This document shows, in pieces, positions 1-6,577 of a stretch of DNA of 21,501 bases (the first letter of the stretch is position 1; the number at the start of each line of letters is the position of its first letter). A model generated the notes under the pieces. It was not told where the DNA came from, made no database searches, and saw nothing but the letters and a program-made list of their open reading frames with translations. The translations under genes and the position numbers were made by a program. The DNA is from AC-32 sp038236705 (GTDB lineage Bacteria; Actinomycetota; Thermoleophilia; Gaiellales; Gaiellaceae), in assembly GCA_038236705.1 (NCBI GenBank), contig JBBRZN010000038.1, positions 1-21,501 of the forward strand. The letters are read 5' to 3'.

Positions 1-24
1 CCCACAGCCCTGGGGAATTCGGCA

Positions 25-92
25 CGAACTTCCCGCACGGTGCGGACGAACTTTCCACCACCTCGTCCGACTCTGGTGCGAACATGTGTTCT
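25..92 (+). promoter_or_regulatory. SOS-box-like site and CGAAC repeats upstream of dnaB
   Basis: Positions 79-92 read CGAACATGTGTTCT, which fits the LexA box of Gram-positive and actinobacterial type (CGAAC-N4-GTTC core) with only the last base off. Two further CGAAC half-sites lie at 25-29 and 47-51, inside direct copies of ACGAACTT (24-31 and 46-53). These flank a short inverted repeat, CGCAC-G-GTGCG (34-44). The three CGAAC copies are 22 and 32 nt apart, close to two and three helical turns. The complete site lies 93 nt before the dnaB start. It could instead serve a gene to the left of the window. LexA binding is inference. Confidence 0.45.
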
Positions 93-184
93 CAAATGCC
101 TGGTGAACCTGCGAATATCGTCTCCCGCGAGCATGTCTCCACAGGCCTATGCCGAGGCGAGCCTCCCTGCTTGGATGGGCTCGA

Positions 185-1537
185 ATGAGCCAGCTCGCGG
201 ACCTACCGCTGACCGCGCCGGTCCCGCCGCAGAACCTCGAAGCCGAGGAGTCGGTGCTCGGGGCGATGCTTCTCTCCCCCGGCGCGATCGGCGCGGTCAG
301 CGAGATCCTCGACGCGGGCGACTTCTACCGCGAGAGCCATGGGCGCATCTTCCGCGCGGCCGCGGATCTGTACGGAAAGGGCGAGCCGGTCGACGCGATC
401 ACGCTCGTCGACGAGCTCGAGGAGCGCGGCGACCTGGAGCAGGTCGGCGGTCGAGTCCGTATCCACGAGCTGGCAGCGCTCGTCCCGGCCACGGCGAACG
501 CCTCCCATTACGCGCGCATCGTGCGCGAGATGGCGACTCTGCGCGGGCTGATCTCCGCGGGCGGCGAGGTTGCCCGGCTCGGCTGGGAGCGGCCGGGCGA
601 GACCGCGATGCTCGTCGACCGCGCCGAGCAGGTCATCTTCGAGCTCTCGCAGAGCCGCGTCACGACCGAGTTCAGCCACATCGAGACGCTGCTCAAGGAG
701 AGCTTCGAGCGGATCACCGCCCTCTACGAGGCCGGAGCCGACGTCACGGGAACGACGTCGGGCTTCCGAGACCTCGACAAGCTCACGTCCGGCTTCCAGC
801 CCGGCAACCTGATCATCGTCGCCGCCCGACCGTCCATGGGTAAGTCGGGCTTGGGTCTCTGCATGGCGGCCAACCTCGCCGTGCGCGAGGAGACGCCGGT
901 TGCCCTCTTCACGCTCGAGATGTCGAAGTCGGAGGTGACGCAGCGGCTGATGTGCAGCGAGGCGAAGGTCGAGTCGCAGCGCCTGCGCACCGGCAAGCTC
1001 GGTGCCGACGACTGGCCGCGCCTCACTGCGGCCTGCGATCGGCTCGCGAAGGCGCCGATCTACGTGGACGACACCGGCTCGATCACGATGATGGAGATCC
1101 GCTCCAAGGCGCGGCGGCTGAAGTCGCGAGAGCCGAACCTCGGCCTGATCGTGGTCGACTACATGCAGCTGATGACCTCCGGCTCCACGGCGGAGAACCG
1201 CGTCCAGGAAGTCTCGCAGATCTCGCGCTCGCTGAAGATCCTCGCCCGCGACCTCGACACCCCGATCCTGGCCATGTCCCAACTCTCCCGCGCCGTTGAG
1301 CAGCGCCACGACAAGAGGCCGATCCTCTCCGACCTGCGCGAGTCGGGCTCGATCGAGCAGGACGCCGACCTCGTCATGTTCATCTACCGCGACGAGTACT
1401 ACAACGACGAGTCCGACCAGCAGGGCATCGCCGAGGTGCACCTGGCCAAGCACCGCAACGGGCCCACCGACACGGTCAAGCTCTCGTTCCTGAAGCGCTA
1501 CGCGAAGTTCGCCGACCTCGCGCCGTCATCGGCATAG
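185..1537 (+). CDS. dnaB: Replicative DNA helicase DnaB
   Basis: Hexameric 5'-3' helicase that unwinds DNA at the replication fork and binds primase. The 450-aa product has the usual family length. The N-terminal domain (about residues 10-115, opening with PPQNLEAEESVLGAML) is followed by a RecA-like motor domain. Walker A is RPSMGKS with K220, Walker B is LIVVDYMQLM with D325, and the DnaB-type arginine-finger region reads RESGSIEQDADLVMFIYRDEYY near the C-terminus. No intein interrupts the motor domain. The ATG at 185 is chosen because the next upstream ATG (149) adds 12 residues unlike the family. No strong ribosome-binding site precedes either. In many actinobacteria rplI lies just upstream; if present here it is outside the window. 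A 75-aa ORF begins 2 nt after the stop, suggesting co-transcription. Confidence 0.96.
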   Translation: MSQLADLPLTAPVPPQNLEAEESVLGAMLLSPGAIGAVSEILDAGDFYRESHGRIFRAAADLYGKGEPVDAITLVDELEERGDLEQVGGRVRIHELAALVPATANASHYARIVREMATLRGLISAGGEVARLGWERPGETAMLVDRAEQVIFELSQSRVTTEFSHIETLLKESFERITALYEAGADVTGTTSGFRDLDKLTSGFQPGNLIIVAARPSMGKSGLGLCMAANLAVREETPVALFTLEMSKSEVTQRLMCSEAKVESQRLRTGKLGADDWPRLTAACDRLAKAPIYVDDTGSITMMEIRSKARRLKSREPNLGLIVVDYMQLMTSGSTAENRVQEVSQISRSLKILARDLDTPILAMSQLSRAVEQRHDKRPILSDLRESGSIEQDADLVMFIYRDEYYNDESDQQGIAEVHLAKHRNGPTDTVKLSFLKRYAKFADLAPSSA

Positions 1538-1539
1538 AC

Positions 1540-1767
1540 ATGTACGAGCAAACAGTCGTCCTCCTCGCCCGCGCAACCGCCTTCACAGTCGTCTGCCAGG
1601 CCTGCGCCGAGCTCGACGAGCGAAGCGAGTACGCCGGCCAGACCGCGCAAGGCCTGCTGCGCCTCGAGCACGATCTCGGCTGGACGGCGTGCCCGCGCGG
1701 TCACCGCATCCGCGTGATCCGCGCGGGCGCTCCGGTTGCCGCCGAGGCTACGTCGCCGCTCTGGTAG
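1540..1767 (+). CDS. Small zinc-ribbon-like hypothetical protein
   Basis: A 75-aa ORF whose ATG lies 2 nt after the dnaB stop, so it is probably translated by coupling to dnaB. It carries C19-x2-C22 and, 28 residues later, C51-P-R-G-H55, a plausible four-ligand metal site of zinc-ribbon type. The segment between (residues 24-47) looks helical and charged. I do not recognise the family. Being tied to a replicative helicase hints at, but does not prove, a nucleic-acid role. The tight spacing, in-phase Cys/His pairs and lack of a competing ORF favour a real gene; the short length leaves doubt. Confidence 0.55.
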   Translation: MYEQTVVLLARATAFTVVCQACAELDERSEYAGQTAQGLLRLEHDLGWTACPRGHRIRVIRAGAPVAAEATSPLW

Positions 1768-1821
1768 CCGTACCCGGAGGCGTTGGCGGCATTCCCGACG
1801 GGTCGACCGGTCGTTTCAGAC

Positions 1822-1873
1822 GGGCGCACGGGCAGAGCCCGCGCGCCCTCAGGGCGGCGCGGCCAGCCGCGCC
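1822..1873 (+). terminator. Tandem GC-rich hairpins before purA
   Basis: Two hairpins stand back to back. The first has arms 1822-1833 and 1837-1848 around an AGA loop, 12 bp with a single A-C mismatch. The second has arms GGCGCGG (1856-1862) and CCGCGCC (1867-1873) around a 4-nt loop. Neither is followed by a T-run, so an intrinsic terminator for the dnaB unit is only one reading. The second ends 19 nt before the purA start, so it could also affect the purA promoter. Confidence 0.4.
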
Positions 1874-1879
1874 TTAGGG

Positions 1880-1885
1880 CACACT
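1880..1885 (+). promoter_or_regulatory. Possible -10 hexamer of a leaderless purA transcript
   Basis: CACACT ends exactly 7 nt before the GTG of purA. It matches only the A2 and T6 positions of TAnnnT, so it is the weakest member of the series seen in this window. It is supported mainly by the identical spacing and the absence of any purine-rich ribosome-binding site. Confidence 0.3.
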
Positions 1886-1892
1886 CCAGCCC

Positions 1893-3191
1893 GTGCCTGC
1901 GACCGTGATCGTCGGGGCTCAGTGGGGTGACGAGGGGAAGGGCAAGATCGTCGACCTGCTCGCCCAACATTCAGACCTCGTCTGCCGCTACCAGGGCGGG
2001 CCGAACGCGGGGCACACGATCGTCGTCGACGGTGAGAAGTTCAAGTTCCACCACATGCCCTCGGGGATCCTGCACGGCAAGGAATGCATCCTCGGAGCGG
2101 GCTGCGTCATCGACCCGGAGGTCTTCGTGCGCGAGCTGGACGACTTGCAGGCGCGCGGCATCTCGACGGAGGTGGTGCAGCTCTCCGGCGAGGCGCACCT
2201 GATCATGCCGTGGCACGTGGCGATCGACCAGGGGACGGAGCGGCGGCTCGGGAACCTGCAGATCGGCACGACGAAGCGCGGCATCGGGCCGGCCTACGCG
2301 GACAAGGCCTCGCGGCTCGGAATCCGCGTCCAGGACCTGCTCGATCCGAAGATCCTGCGCCAGAAGATCGAGGTCGCGCTCGCCGAGAAGAACGTCTGGC
2401 TGGAGCGCGTCTACGGGGCCGAGCGGCTCGAGCTGGAGGAGCTGGCCGGGCGGTACGAGGGCTTCGCGCAGCGGCTGCGGCCGTACGTCGCAGACACCTC
2501 GCTGCTCGTCGACCGGGCGCTGCGCGGCGGCAAGTTCGTACTGCTCGAGGGCGCGCAGGGAACGCTGCTCGACCTCGACCACGGCACCTACCCGTTCGTG
2601 ACCTCCTCGGGCACCGTCGCCGGCGCGGCGGCGGTCGGCATCGGGATCGGGCCGAACCGGATCGACTCGATCATCGGCGTCGCGAAGGCCTACCTGACGC
2701 GGGTCGGCGAGGGGCCCTTCCCGACGGAGATCGCGGGGCGCGACCAGGCGCGCATGCGCGCCCTCGGCGCCGAGTTCGGCACGACGACCGGGCGCGAGCG
2801 GCGCTGCGGCTGGCTCGACCTCGTGGCGCTGCGCTACGCCGTTCGCCTGAACGGGATCACCTCACTGGCGCTGACCAAGCTCGACGTCCTCTCCGCGTTC
2901 GGCGAGCTGCCGGTCTGCGTGCGCTACCGGCTGCGCGACGGGACCGAGACGCCGGACTTCCCGGCGCACCAGAGCGACTTCCACCACTGCCAGCCGGTCT
3001 ACGAATCGCTGCCCGGCTGGGAGCAGCCGCTCGACGAGATCACCGAGCTCGGCTCGCTGCCGGCCAACGCTCGGCGCTACGTCGAGTTCGTCGAGCGCGA
3101 GCTCGAGGTAACGGTGTCGCTGGTCGGCACCGGCGCCGAGCGGGAGCGCGTGCTCGCCCCGGGCCCGCTCGAAGCGCTGGCCAGGCCCTAG
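1893..3191 (+). CDS. purA: Adenylosuccinate synthetase
   Basis: Couples GTP hydrolysis to the joining of IMP and aspartate, giving adenylosuccinate, the first committed step to AMP. The 432-aa product starts at GTG, which puts the P-loop motif GAQWGDEGKGK at residues 8-18, the catalytic Asp at D13 and the catalytic His at H41 (NAGHTIV), the same numbers as in the E. coli enzyme. The signature GTTTGRERRCGWLDL and the base-recognition segment ITSLALTKLDVLS follow in the C-terminal half. No ribosome-binding site is visible. Its stop codon (TAG, 3189-3191) overlaps by 2 nt the stop of a small ORF on the opposite strand. purB, the next enzyme in the branch, lies 3.4 kb downstream in a separate transcription unit. 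Confidence 0.97.
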   Translation: MPATVIVGAQWGDEGKGKIVDLLAQHSDLVCRYQGGPNAGHTIVVDGEKFKFHHMPSGILHGKECILGAGCVIDPEVFVRELDDLQARGISTEVVQLSGEAHLIMPWHVAIDQGTERRLGNLQIGTTKRGIGPAYADKASRLGIRVQDLLDPKILRQKIEVALAEKNVWLERVYGAERLELEELAGRYEGFAQRLRPYVADTSLLVDRALRGGKFVLLEGAQGTLLDLDHGTYPFVTSSGTVAGAAAVGIGIGPNRIDSIIGVAKAYLTRVGEGPFPTEIAGRDQARMRALGAEFGTTTGRERRCGWLDLVALRYAVRLNGITSLALTKLDVLSAFGELPVCVRYRLRDGTETPDFPAHQSDFHHCQPVYESLPGWEQPLDEITELGSLPANARRYVEFVERELEVTVSLVGTGAERERVLAPGPLEALARP

Positions 3192-3322
3192 CGGTCGCGA
3201 CGGCGGCCGAAGCCGAACAGGCCCAGCGGAAGCACAAAGAAGAGCGGCAGAAAGATCAGGTGGCCGCCGGTGACGACGAACAGGATCAGGGCGACCGCGA
3301 GCCCGAGGAGCAGAAACCTCAT
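3188..3322 (-). CDS. 44-aa hydrophobic small membrane protein
   Basis: The ATG at 3322-3320 opens 44 codons ending in TAG at 3190-3188. The sequence is MRFLLLGLAVALILFVV, then TGGH, then a second run LIFLPLFFVLPLG, and a basic tail FGFGRRRDR. This suggests one or two membrane helices joined by a Gly-Gly-His turn, with the positive C-terminus in the cytoplasm. A TAAGGC hexamer sits 7 nt before the ATG, and its TAA is also the stop of the mobA-like gene. The stop overlaps that of purA tail to tail. Function is unknown. Similar short GGH/FLPL-type peptides are my recollection from related actinobacteria, not a search result. Confidence 0.65.
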   Translation of the reverse strand: MRFLLLGLAVALILFVVTGGHLIFLPLFFVLPLGLFGFGRRRDR

Positions 3323-3329
3323 ACTCGGT

Positions 3330-3335
3330 GCCTTA
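3330..3335 (-). promoter_or_regulatory. Candidate -10 (TAAGGC) of the 44-aa gene
   Basis: Read on the minus strand, TAAGGC ends 7 nt before the ATG of the small membrane protein. It matches the TAnnnT pattern except for the last base. It overlaps the stop codon of the upstream mobA-like gene. Confidence 0.35.
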
Positions 3336-3859
3336 CCCCCGCCCGAGCTGGCGAATCGTCTCCAGGTCTTCGCGCCGGTTGACGTTCACGAGCTCGGCCG
3401 GGTCGGCTTCGACGAGAGCGCTGTCCAGCTCGGCGATCGCATCACGCAGCCGAAGCTCGTTCGAGGCGAGCCGTCGCTCCAGAACGGGCAAGGCCTGCTG
3501 GGAGATCGCCGCGGGCAGGGGCCCATGGGAAGTGGTGGCCGCGTCCAGGCAGGCCTCGCCGAGCGCGCGAACCAACCCGGGGCTCGCATTGGGCACGTCC
3601 ACCGGGAGGAACACCGCGACCGGAAAGGCGGCCGCGCGCAGGCCGGCGACGATCCCGGCGAGGGCGGCACGGACCTCGCTGCCGTCGTCGAGGACCGGGA
3701 ACGGAGCTCGGGCCCGCCTTCAGCCTTGCCGAGCGCGAGCCGCTCGTCACAGACCTCGCCGAGGGTGCGCCACGCGCGTTCGGCCAGTGTCTCGCCGTCG
3801 AGCTCGGCGAGCGCCTTGGTCGAGCCGAAGCGGCTGCTCGCTCCGCCGACGAGCAGCAC
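3333..3859 (-). pseudogene. mobA: Frameshifted MobA-like molybdenum cofactor guanylyltransferase
   Basis: MobA attaches GMP from GTP to molybdopterin to make the dinucleotide cofactor of formate dehydrogenase-type enzymes. The N-terminal part has the nucleotide-binding loop LLVGGASSRFGSTKALAELDG in one frame (from GTG 3859). The C-terminal part, FLPVDVPNASPGLV through VNVNRREDLE, is in another frame. They join near 3703, where one base appears missing: adding one C to the minus-strand CTCCG run restores a continuous reading (PFPVLDDGSEVRAALAG and onward) of about 175 aa. The GTG lies 5 nt after the fdhD stop, so the two probably form one operon. Either the gene is decaying or the assembly has a one-base error. 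MobA rather than another MobA-like NTP transferase is inferred from the fdhD neighbour. Confidence 0.75.
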
Positions 3860-3864
3860 GCCCG

Positions 3865-4666
3865 TCAGGCCAGGACGCGCCACGGCTCGGAGTAGACATT
3901 CAGGCGCCCGCCGCGCACAAAGCCGCAGAGCGTGACGCCGCGGTCGGCGCCGAGCTCGACCGCAAGGCTCGACGGGGCGCCCACGGCGACGAGGATCGGG
4001 CAACCGGCGACGGAAGCCTTCTGCACGAGCTCGAACGAGAGGCGGCCGCTGAGGCAGAGGATCTGTTCGGCCAGCGGGAGGCGGCCCTCGCGAGAGGCCC
4101 AGCCGACGACCTTGTCCATGGCGTTGTGGCGGCCAATGTCCTCACGCAGGCAGAGCAGCTCGCCGTCGGCAGCGAAGAGCCCGGTCGCGTGGAGGCCGCC
4201 CGTCACGGCGAAGGCGGGCTGGGCGACGCGGAGCCGCTCGGGCAGGTCGGCGAGGAGCTCTGCCGCAGCCTGGAGCTCGCTCTCGACACGCGGGGCGTCG
4301 ACGGCGACAGCTTCCAGGGCGCCCTTGCCGCAGACCCCGCAGGAGGAGCTCGTGTAGAAGCTCCGCTCGAGCCGGCCGGGGTCGAAGCCCGACGCCTCCA
4401 CTTCGACGGTGTTCGCGGCGAGATCAGTCGGGAGCGAGGCATCACGTGGCTCGAGCCCTTTCCGAGATGCAGAACCCGAGCGCGAGCTCCTCGTCGTGCC
4501 CGGGAGTGCGCATCGTGACGGCCACCGGCCGGCCGGCGATCCTGATCTCGAGCGGCTCCTCGACGGCGACGCGGTCGAGCTCCTGCTTGCCGCCGGGCAG
4601 CCGAAGGACCTCGACCGGCGCGGCCGAGTAGGGCGGCGCCTCGAGCGCGTCCCTGTGGGCGCTCAT
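3865..4666 (-). pseudogene. fdhD: Frameshifted FdhD sulfurtransferase for formate dehydrogenase
   Basis: FdhD moves sulfur from IscS to the molybdenum cofactor and is required for active formate dehydrogenase. The N-terminal part (from ATG 4666: RVAVEEPLEIRIAGRPVAVTMRTPGHDEELALGFCISE) and the rest (SFYTSSSCGVCGKG with the conserved CxxC pair; EDIGRHNAMDKVVG; SGRLSFELVQKA; GGRLNVYS) are in different frames. The break is at an AAA run on the minus strand (4459-4461). Removing one A joins the reading into GLEPRDASLPTDLAANTVEVEASG and gives about 266 aa, normal for the family. As read, the first ORF stops soon after FCISE. A TACGCT hexamer lies 7 nt before the ATG. No formate dehydrogenase gene is in the window. 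Confidence 0.82.
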
Positions 4667-4673
4667 GCCGGGC

Positions 4674-4679
4674 AGCGTA
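4674..4679 (-). promoter_or_regulatory. Candidate -10 (TACGCT) of leaderless fdhD
   Basis: On the minus strand TACGCT is followed by 7 nt and then the fdhD ATG (4666). This is a full TAnnnT match with the spacing shared by purD, purB and others. No ribosome-binding site is visible between them. Confidence 0.5.
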
Positions 4680-4758
4680 TCCGGCCGTCTCAGCCGTCAC
4701 ACATCCGGCAGCTGGGAGACGCTGGTTTTCGCGCCGAAGCTCACGCCGACCCCAGGAG

Positions 4759-4764
4759 TAGACT
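4759..4764 (+). promoter_or_regulatory. -10 element TAGACT of leaderless purD
   Basis: TAGACT, then 7 nt (CGCCGCC), then the GTG start. The same hexamer and spacing occur before purB and the proposed purL start. No TTGACA-like -35 is evident 16-18 nt upstream, and the 7 nt contain no Shine-Dalgarno sequence, so transcription probably begins at or next to the start codon. Confidence 0.6.
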
Positions 4765-4771
4765 CGCCGCC

Positions 4772-5995
4772 GTGAAGGTGCTCATCGTGGGTTCGGGCGG
4801 ACGCGAGCACGCGCTCGCCTGGAAGCTGGGCCAGAGCCCTGCTCTCGAAGCCCTCCACGCCGCCCCCGGGAACCCCGGCATCGCCGCCCTTGGCGAGTGC
4901 CATCCCGTGAGGGCGGAGGACGGCGAGGGCCTCCTTTCACTCTGCCGCGAGCTCGACATCGACCTGGTCGTCGTCGGGCCCGAGGCGCCGCTCGTCGTCG
5001 GGCTAGTCGACACGCTTCGCCGGGCCGGCATGGCCGTCTTCGGACCGACGGCCGCCGGCGCCCGAATCGAGGGCTCGAAGAGCTTCGCCAAAGAGGTGCT
5101 CGAGTCCGCGGGCGTGCCGACCGCTGCCCGTCTCGCCGTGGCTCGACCGCCCTGCGTCGTGAAGGCGGATGGGCTCGCCGCCGGCAAGGGCGTGTTCGTC
5201 TGCTTGACCCAGAACGAACTGGACGCCGGCATCCGCGGGGCCACGGCACTCGGGGGCGACATCGTGATCGAAGAACTGCTCGAAGGCGACGAGGTGTCGC
5301 TCTTCGCCGTGACCGACGGCAGCACCGCCGTCGCGCTCGCGCCCGCACAGGACTTCAAGCGCGTCGGCGAGCGCGATACCGGGCCGAACACGGGCGGGAT
5401 GGGGTCGTACTCCCCCGTGCCCGGGCTCGGTGAGCCGGAGATCGAGGAGCTGCTCGAGACCGTGCACCGCCCGGTGCTCGCCGAGCTGGCGCAGCGGGGC
5501 ACTCCTTTCTCGGGCCTGCTCTACGCCGGCCTGATGCTCACCGACGAGGGCCTGCGCGTGCTCGAGTTCAACTGCCGCTTCGGCGACCCGGAGACGCAGT
5601 CGATCCTGCCGCGGGTCGAGGGTGACCTGCTCGGCGCGCTCTGGGGCGCCGCGACCGGCGAGCTGGGCTCGGACCTGGGCATCGGCGAGGGCGCTGCGGT
5701 GACGGTCGTGCTCGCGAGCGGCGATTACCCGGAGCGTGGCGATAGCGGCACCCCGATCGAGGGGGTCGAGGACGCGGAGGCAACCGGCGCGCTCGTGTTT
5801 CACGCCGGCACGGCGAAGCAGGGCGGTCGTCTGGTCACGAACGGCGGGCGGATCCTCGACGTGACCGCCGTCGGGGAGGACCTCGTCGCGGCCCGGACTA
5901 CGGCCTATGAGGCCGTGAGCCGCATCGCTTTTGCCGGTATGCGGTTCCGGCGCGACATCGGGCTCGCGGCGGCGGAGGGCCATGTCCGCAGCTGA
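4772..5995 (+). CDS. purD: Phosphoribosylamine-glycine ligase (GAR synthetase)
   Basis: ATP-grasp enzyme joining phosphoribosylamine and glycine to form GAR. Starting at GTG 4772 gives VLIVGSGGREHALAWKL at the N-terminus and 407 aa in total. Landmarks are VGPEAPLVVGLVD, the ATP-grasp loop VVKADGLAAGKGVFV, NTGGMGSYSPVPG and the signature RFGDPE (R269-E274). An in-frame open stretch reaches back to 4409, but it lies opposite fdhD and the added residues are not PurD-like. The protein is shorter than the usual 420-430 aa. A visible reason is the segment between AGVPTAARLAVA and PPCVVKADG, where most PurD proteins have roughly a dozen more residues forming a helix. The end overlaps purE by 14 nt, implying a two-gene operon. 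Confidence 0.96.
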   Translation: MKVLIVGSGGREHALAWKLGQSPALEALHAAPGNPGIAALGECHPVRAEDGEGLLSLCRELDIDLVVVGPEAPLVVGLVDTLRRAGMAVFGPTAAGARIEGSKSFAKEVLESAGVPTAARLAVARPPCVVKADGLAAGKGVFVCLTQNELDAGIRGATALGGDIVIEELLEGDEVSLFAVTDGSTAVALAPAQDFKRVGERDTGPNTGGMGSYSPVPGLGEPEIEELLETVHRPVLAELAQRGTPFSGLLYAGLMLTDEGLRVLEFNCRFGDPETQSILPRVEGDLLGALWGAATGELGSDLGIGEGAAVTVVLASGDYPERGDSGTPIEGVEDAEATGALVFHAGTAKQGGRLVTNGGRILDVTAVGEDLVAARTTAYEAVSRIAFAGMRFRRDIGLAAAEGHVRS

Positions 5996-6398
5996 AGGGC
6001 CCGTGGTGGGGATCCTGGTCGGCTCGGAGTCGGACTGCGAGCGGATGCAGCCCGCGCTCGACGAGCTCGAGGCGTGCGGGATCCCGCACGAGCTCGAGGT
6101 TCGTTCCGCTCACCGTGACCCTGACGCAGTGGCCGATTACGCACGCCGGGCGCGGGAGCGAGGGATCCGCGTGTTGATCGCTGGTGCCGGGCTCGCCGCC
6201 GCGCTCCCGGGCGTGGTCGCGGCGCACACCGATCTCCCGGTGATCGGCGTGCCGCTCCGATCGCGGATGAGCGTGCTCGACGGGCTCGACGCGCTGCTGT
6301 CGATCGTGCAGATGCCACCCGGCGTGCCGGTTGCGACCGTGGGCGTGGACAATGCCAAGAACGCGGCCGCGCTGGCCGTGCGCATCCTCGGCAGCTGA
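5982..6398 (+). CDS. purE: N5-CAIR mutase / AIR carboxylase catalytic subunit
   Basis: PurE makes CAIR, from N5-CAIR in class I (with PurK) or from AIR and CO2 in class II. The ATG lies inside the end of purD, 14 nt before its stop end. The 138-aa product has GSESD (14-18), the catalytic SAHR (H44) and the C-terminal SIVQMPPGVPVATV. Two segments differ from textbook class I enzymes. The loop normally read as AGGAAHLPG is AGAGLAAALPG (67-77), with no histidine. The region before the C-terminal helix is GVDNAKNAAALAVRIL rather than the Gly/Ala-rich GKAGAANA type. No purK follows. Identity as PurE is secure; which reaction it catalyses is not settled by sequence alone. Confidence 0.95.
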   Translation: MSAAEGPVVGILVGSESDCERMQPALDELEACGIPHELEVRSAHRDPDAVADYARRARERGIRVLIAGAGLAAALPGVVAAHTDLPVIGVPLRSRMSVLDGLDALLSIVQMPPGVPVATVGVDNAKNAAALAVRILGS

Positions 6399-6564
6399 GC
6401 CGGCGGCGAGCGGCTGTCCGTCGGCCGCCCCGCTGGCCCTGACCCATCCCTAACCCCCACCCACCCGGGGATCTCCAGGGTGCCTGATCAGGGCGCGCGG
6501 GAGTGTGACGGGACTGTGGCGAGGTTGTAAATCTTCGTCCGCGGCTGCCTTCCTGCGCTGGCTC

Positions 6565-6570
6565 TAGACT
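6565..6570 (+). promoter_or_regulatory. -10 element TAGACT of leaderless purB
   Basis: TAGACT, 7 nt (CCGGACG), then GTG at 6578. Hexamer and spacing are the same as upstream of purD. It lies in the 179-nt gap between purE and purB, which otherwise holds only weak, long-looped GGCGGC/GCCGCC complementarity after the purE stop and no ORF I can support. Confidence 0.6.
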
Positions 6571-6577
6571 CCGGACG

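Noticed and set aside
15..27. GAATTCGGCACGA matches the start of the EcoRI adaptor familiar from old cDNA libraries.
   Set aside because: The next base differs from the adaptor (A, not G), and the stretch merges into the native ACGAACTT direct repeats. Chance or native sequence is more likely, though vector screening of the contig end would be cheap.
203..1453. A 416-codon open frame opposite dnaB.
   Set aside because: Antisense shadow typical of GC-rich genes; the translation is low-complexity Arg/Leu/Asp text with no family features, while the + strand encodes a complete DnaB.
2084..3382. A 432-codon + strand frame overlapping purA.
   Set aside because: Out-of-frame reading of purA, dominated by Arg/Ala; it runs across the purA stop into the convergent small gene.
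3703..4461. Programmed ribosomal frameshifting in mobA and fdhD.
   Set aside because: The shifts go in opposite directions, there is no classic slippery heptamer with a downstream structure, and neither family is known to use frameshifting.
4409..4771. N-terminal extension of purD upstream of GTG 4772.
   Set aside because: It lies over the fdhD 5' region on the other strand, has no PurD homology, and the GTG carries the TAGACT-N7 element.
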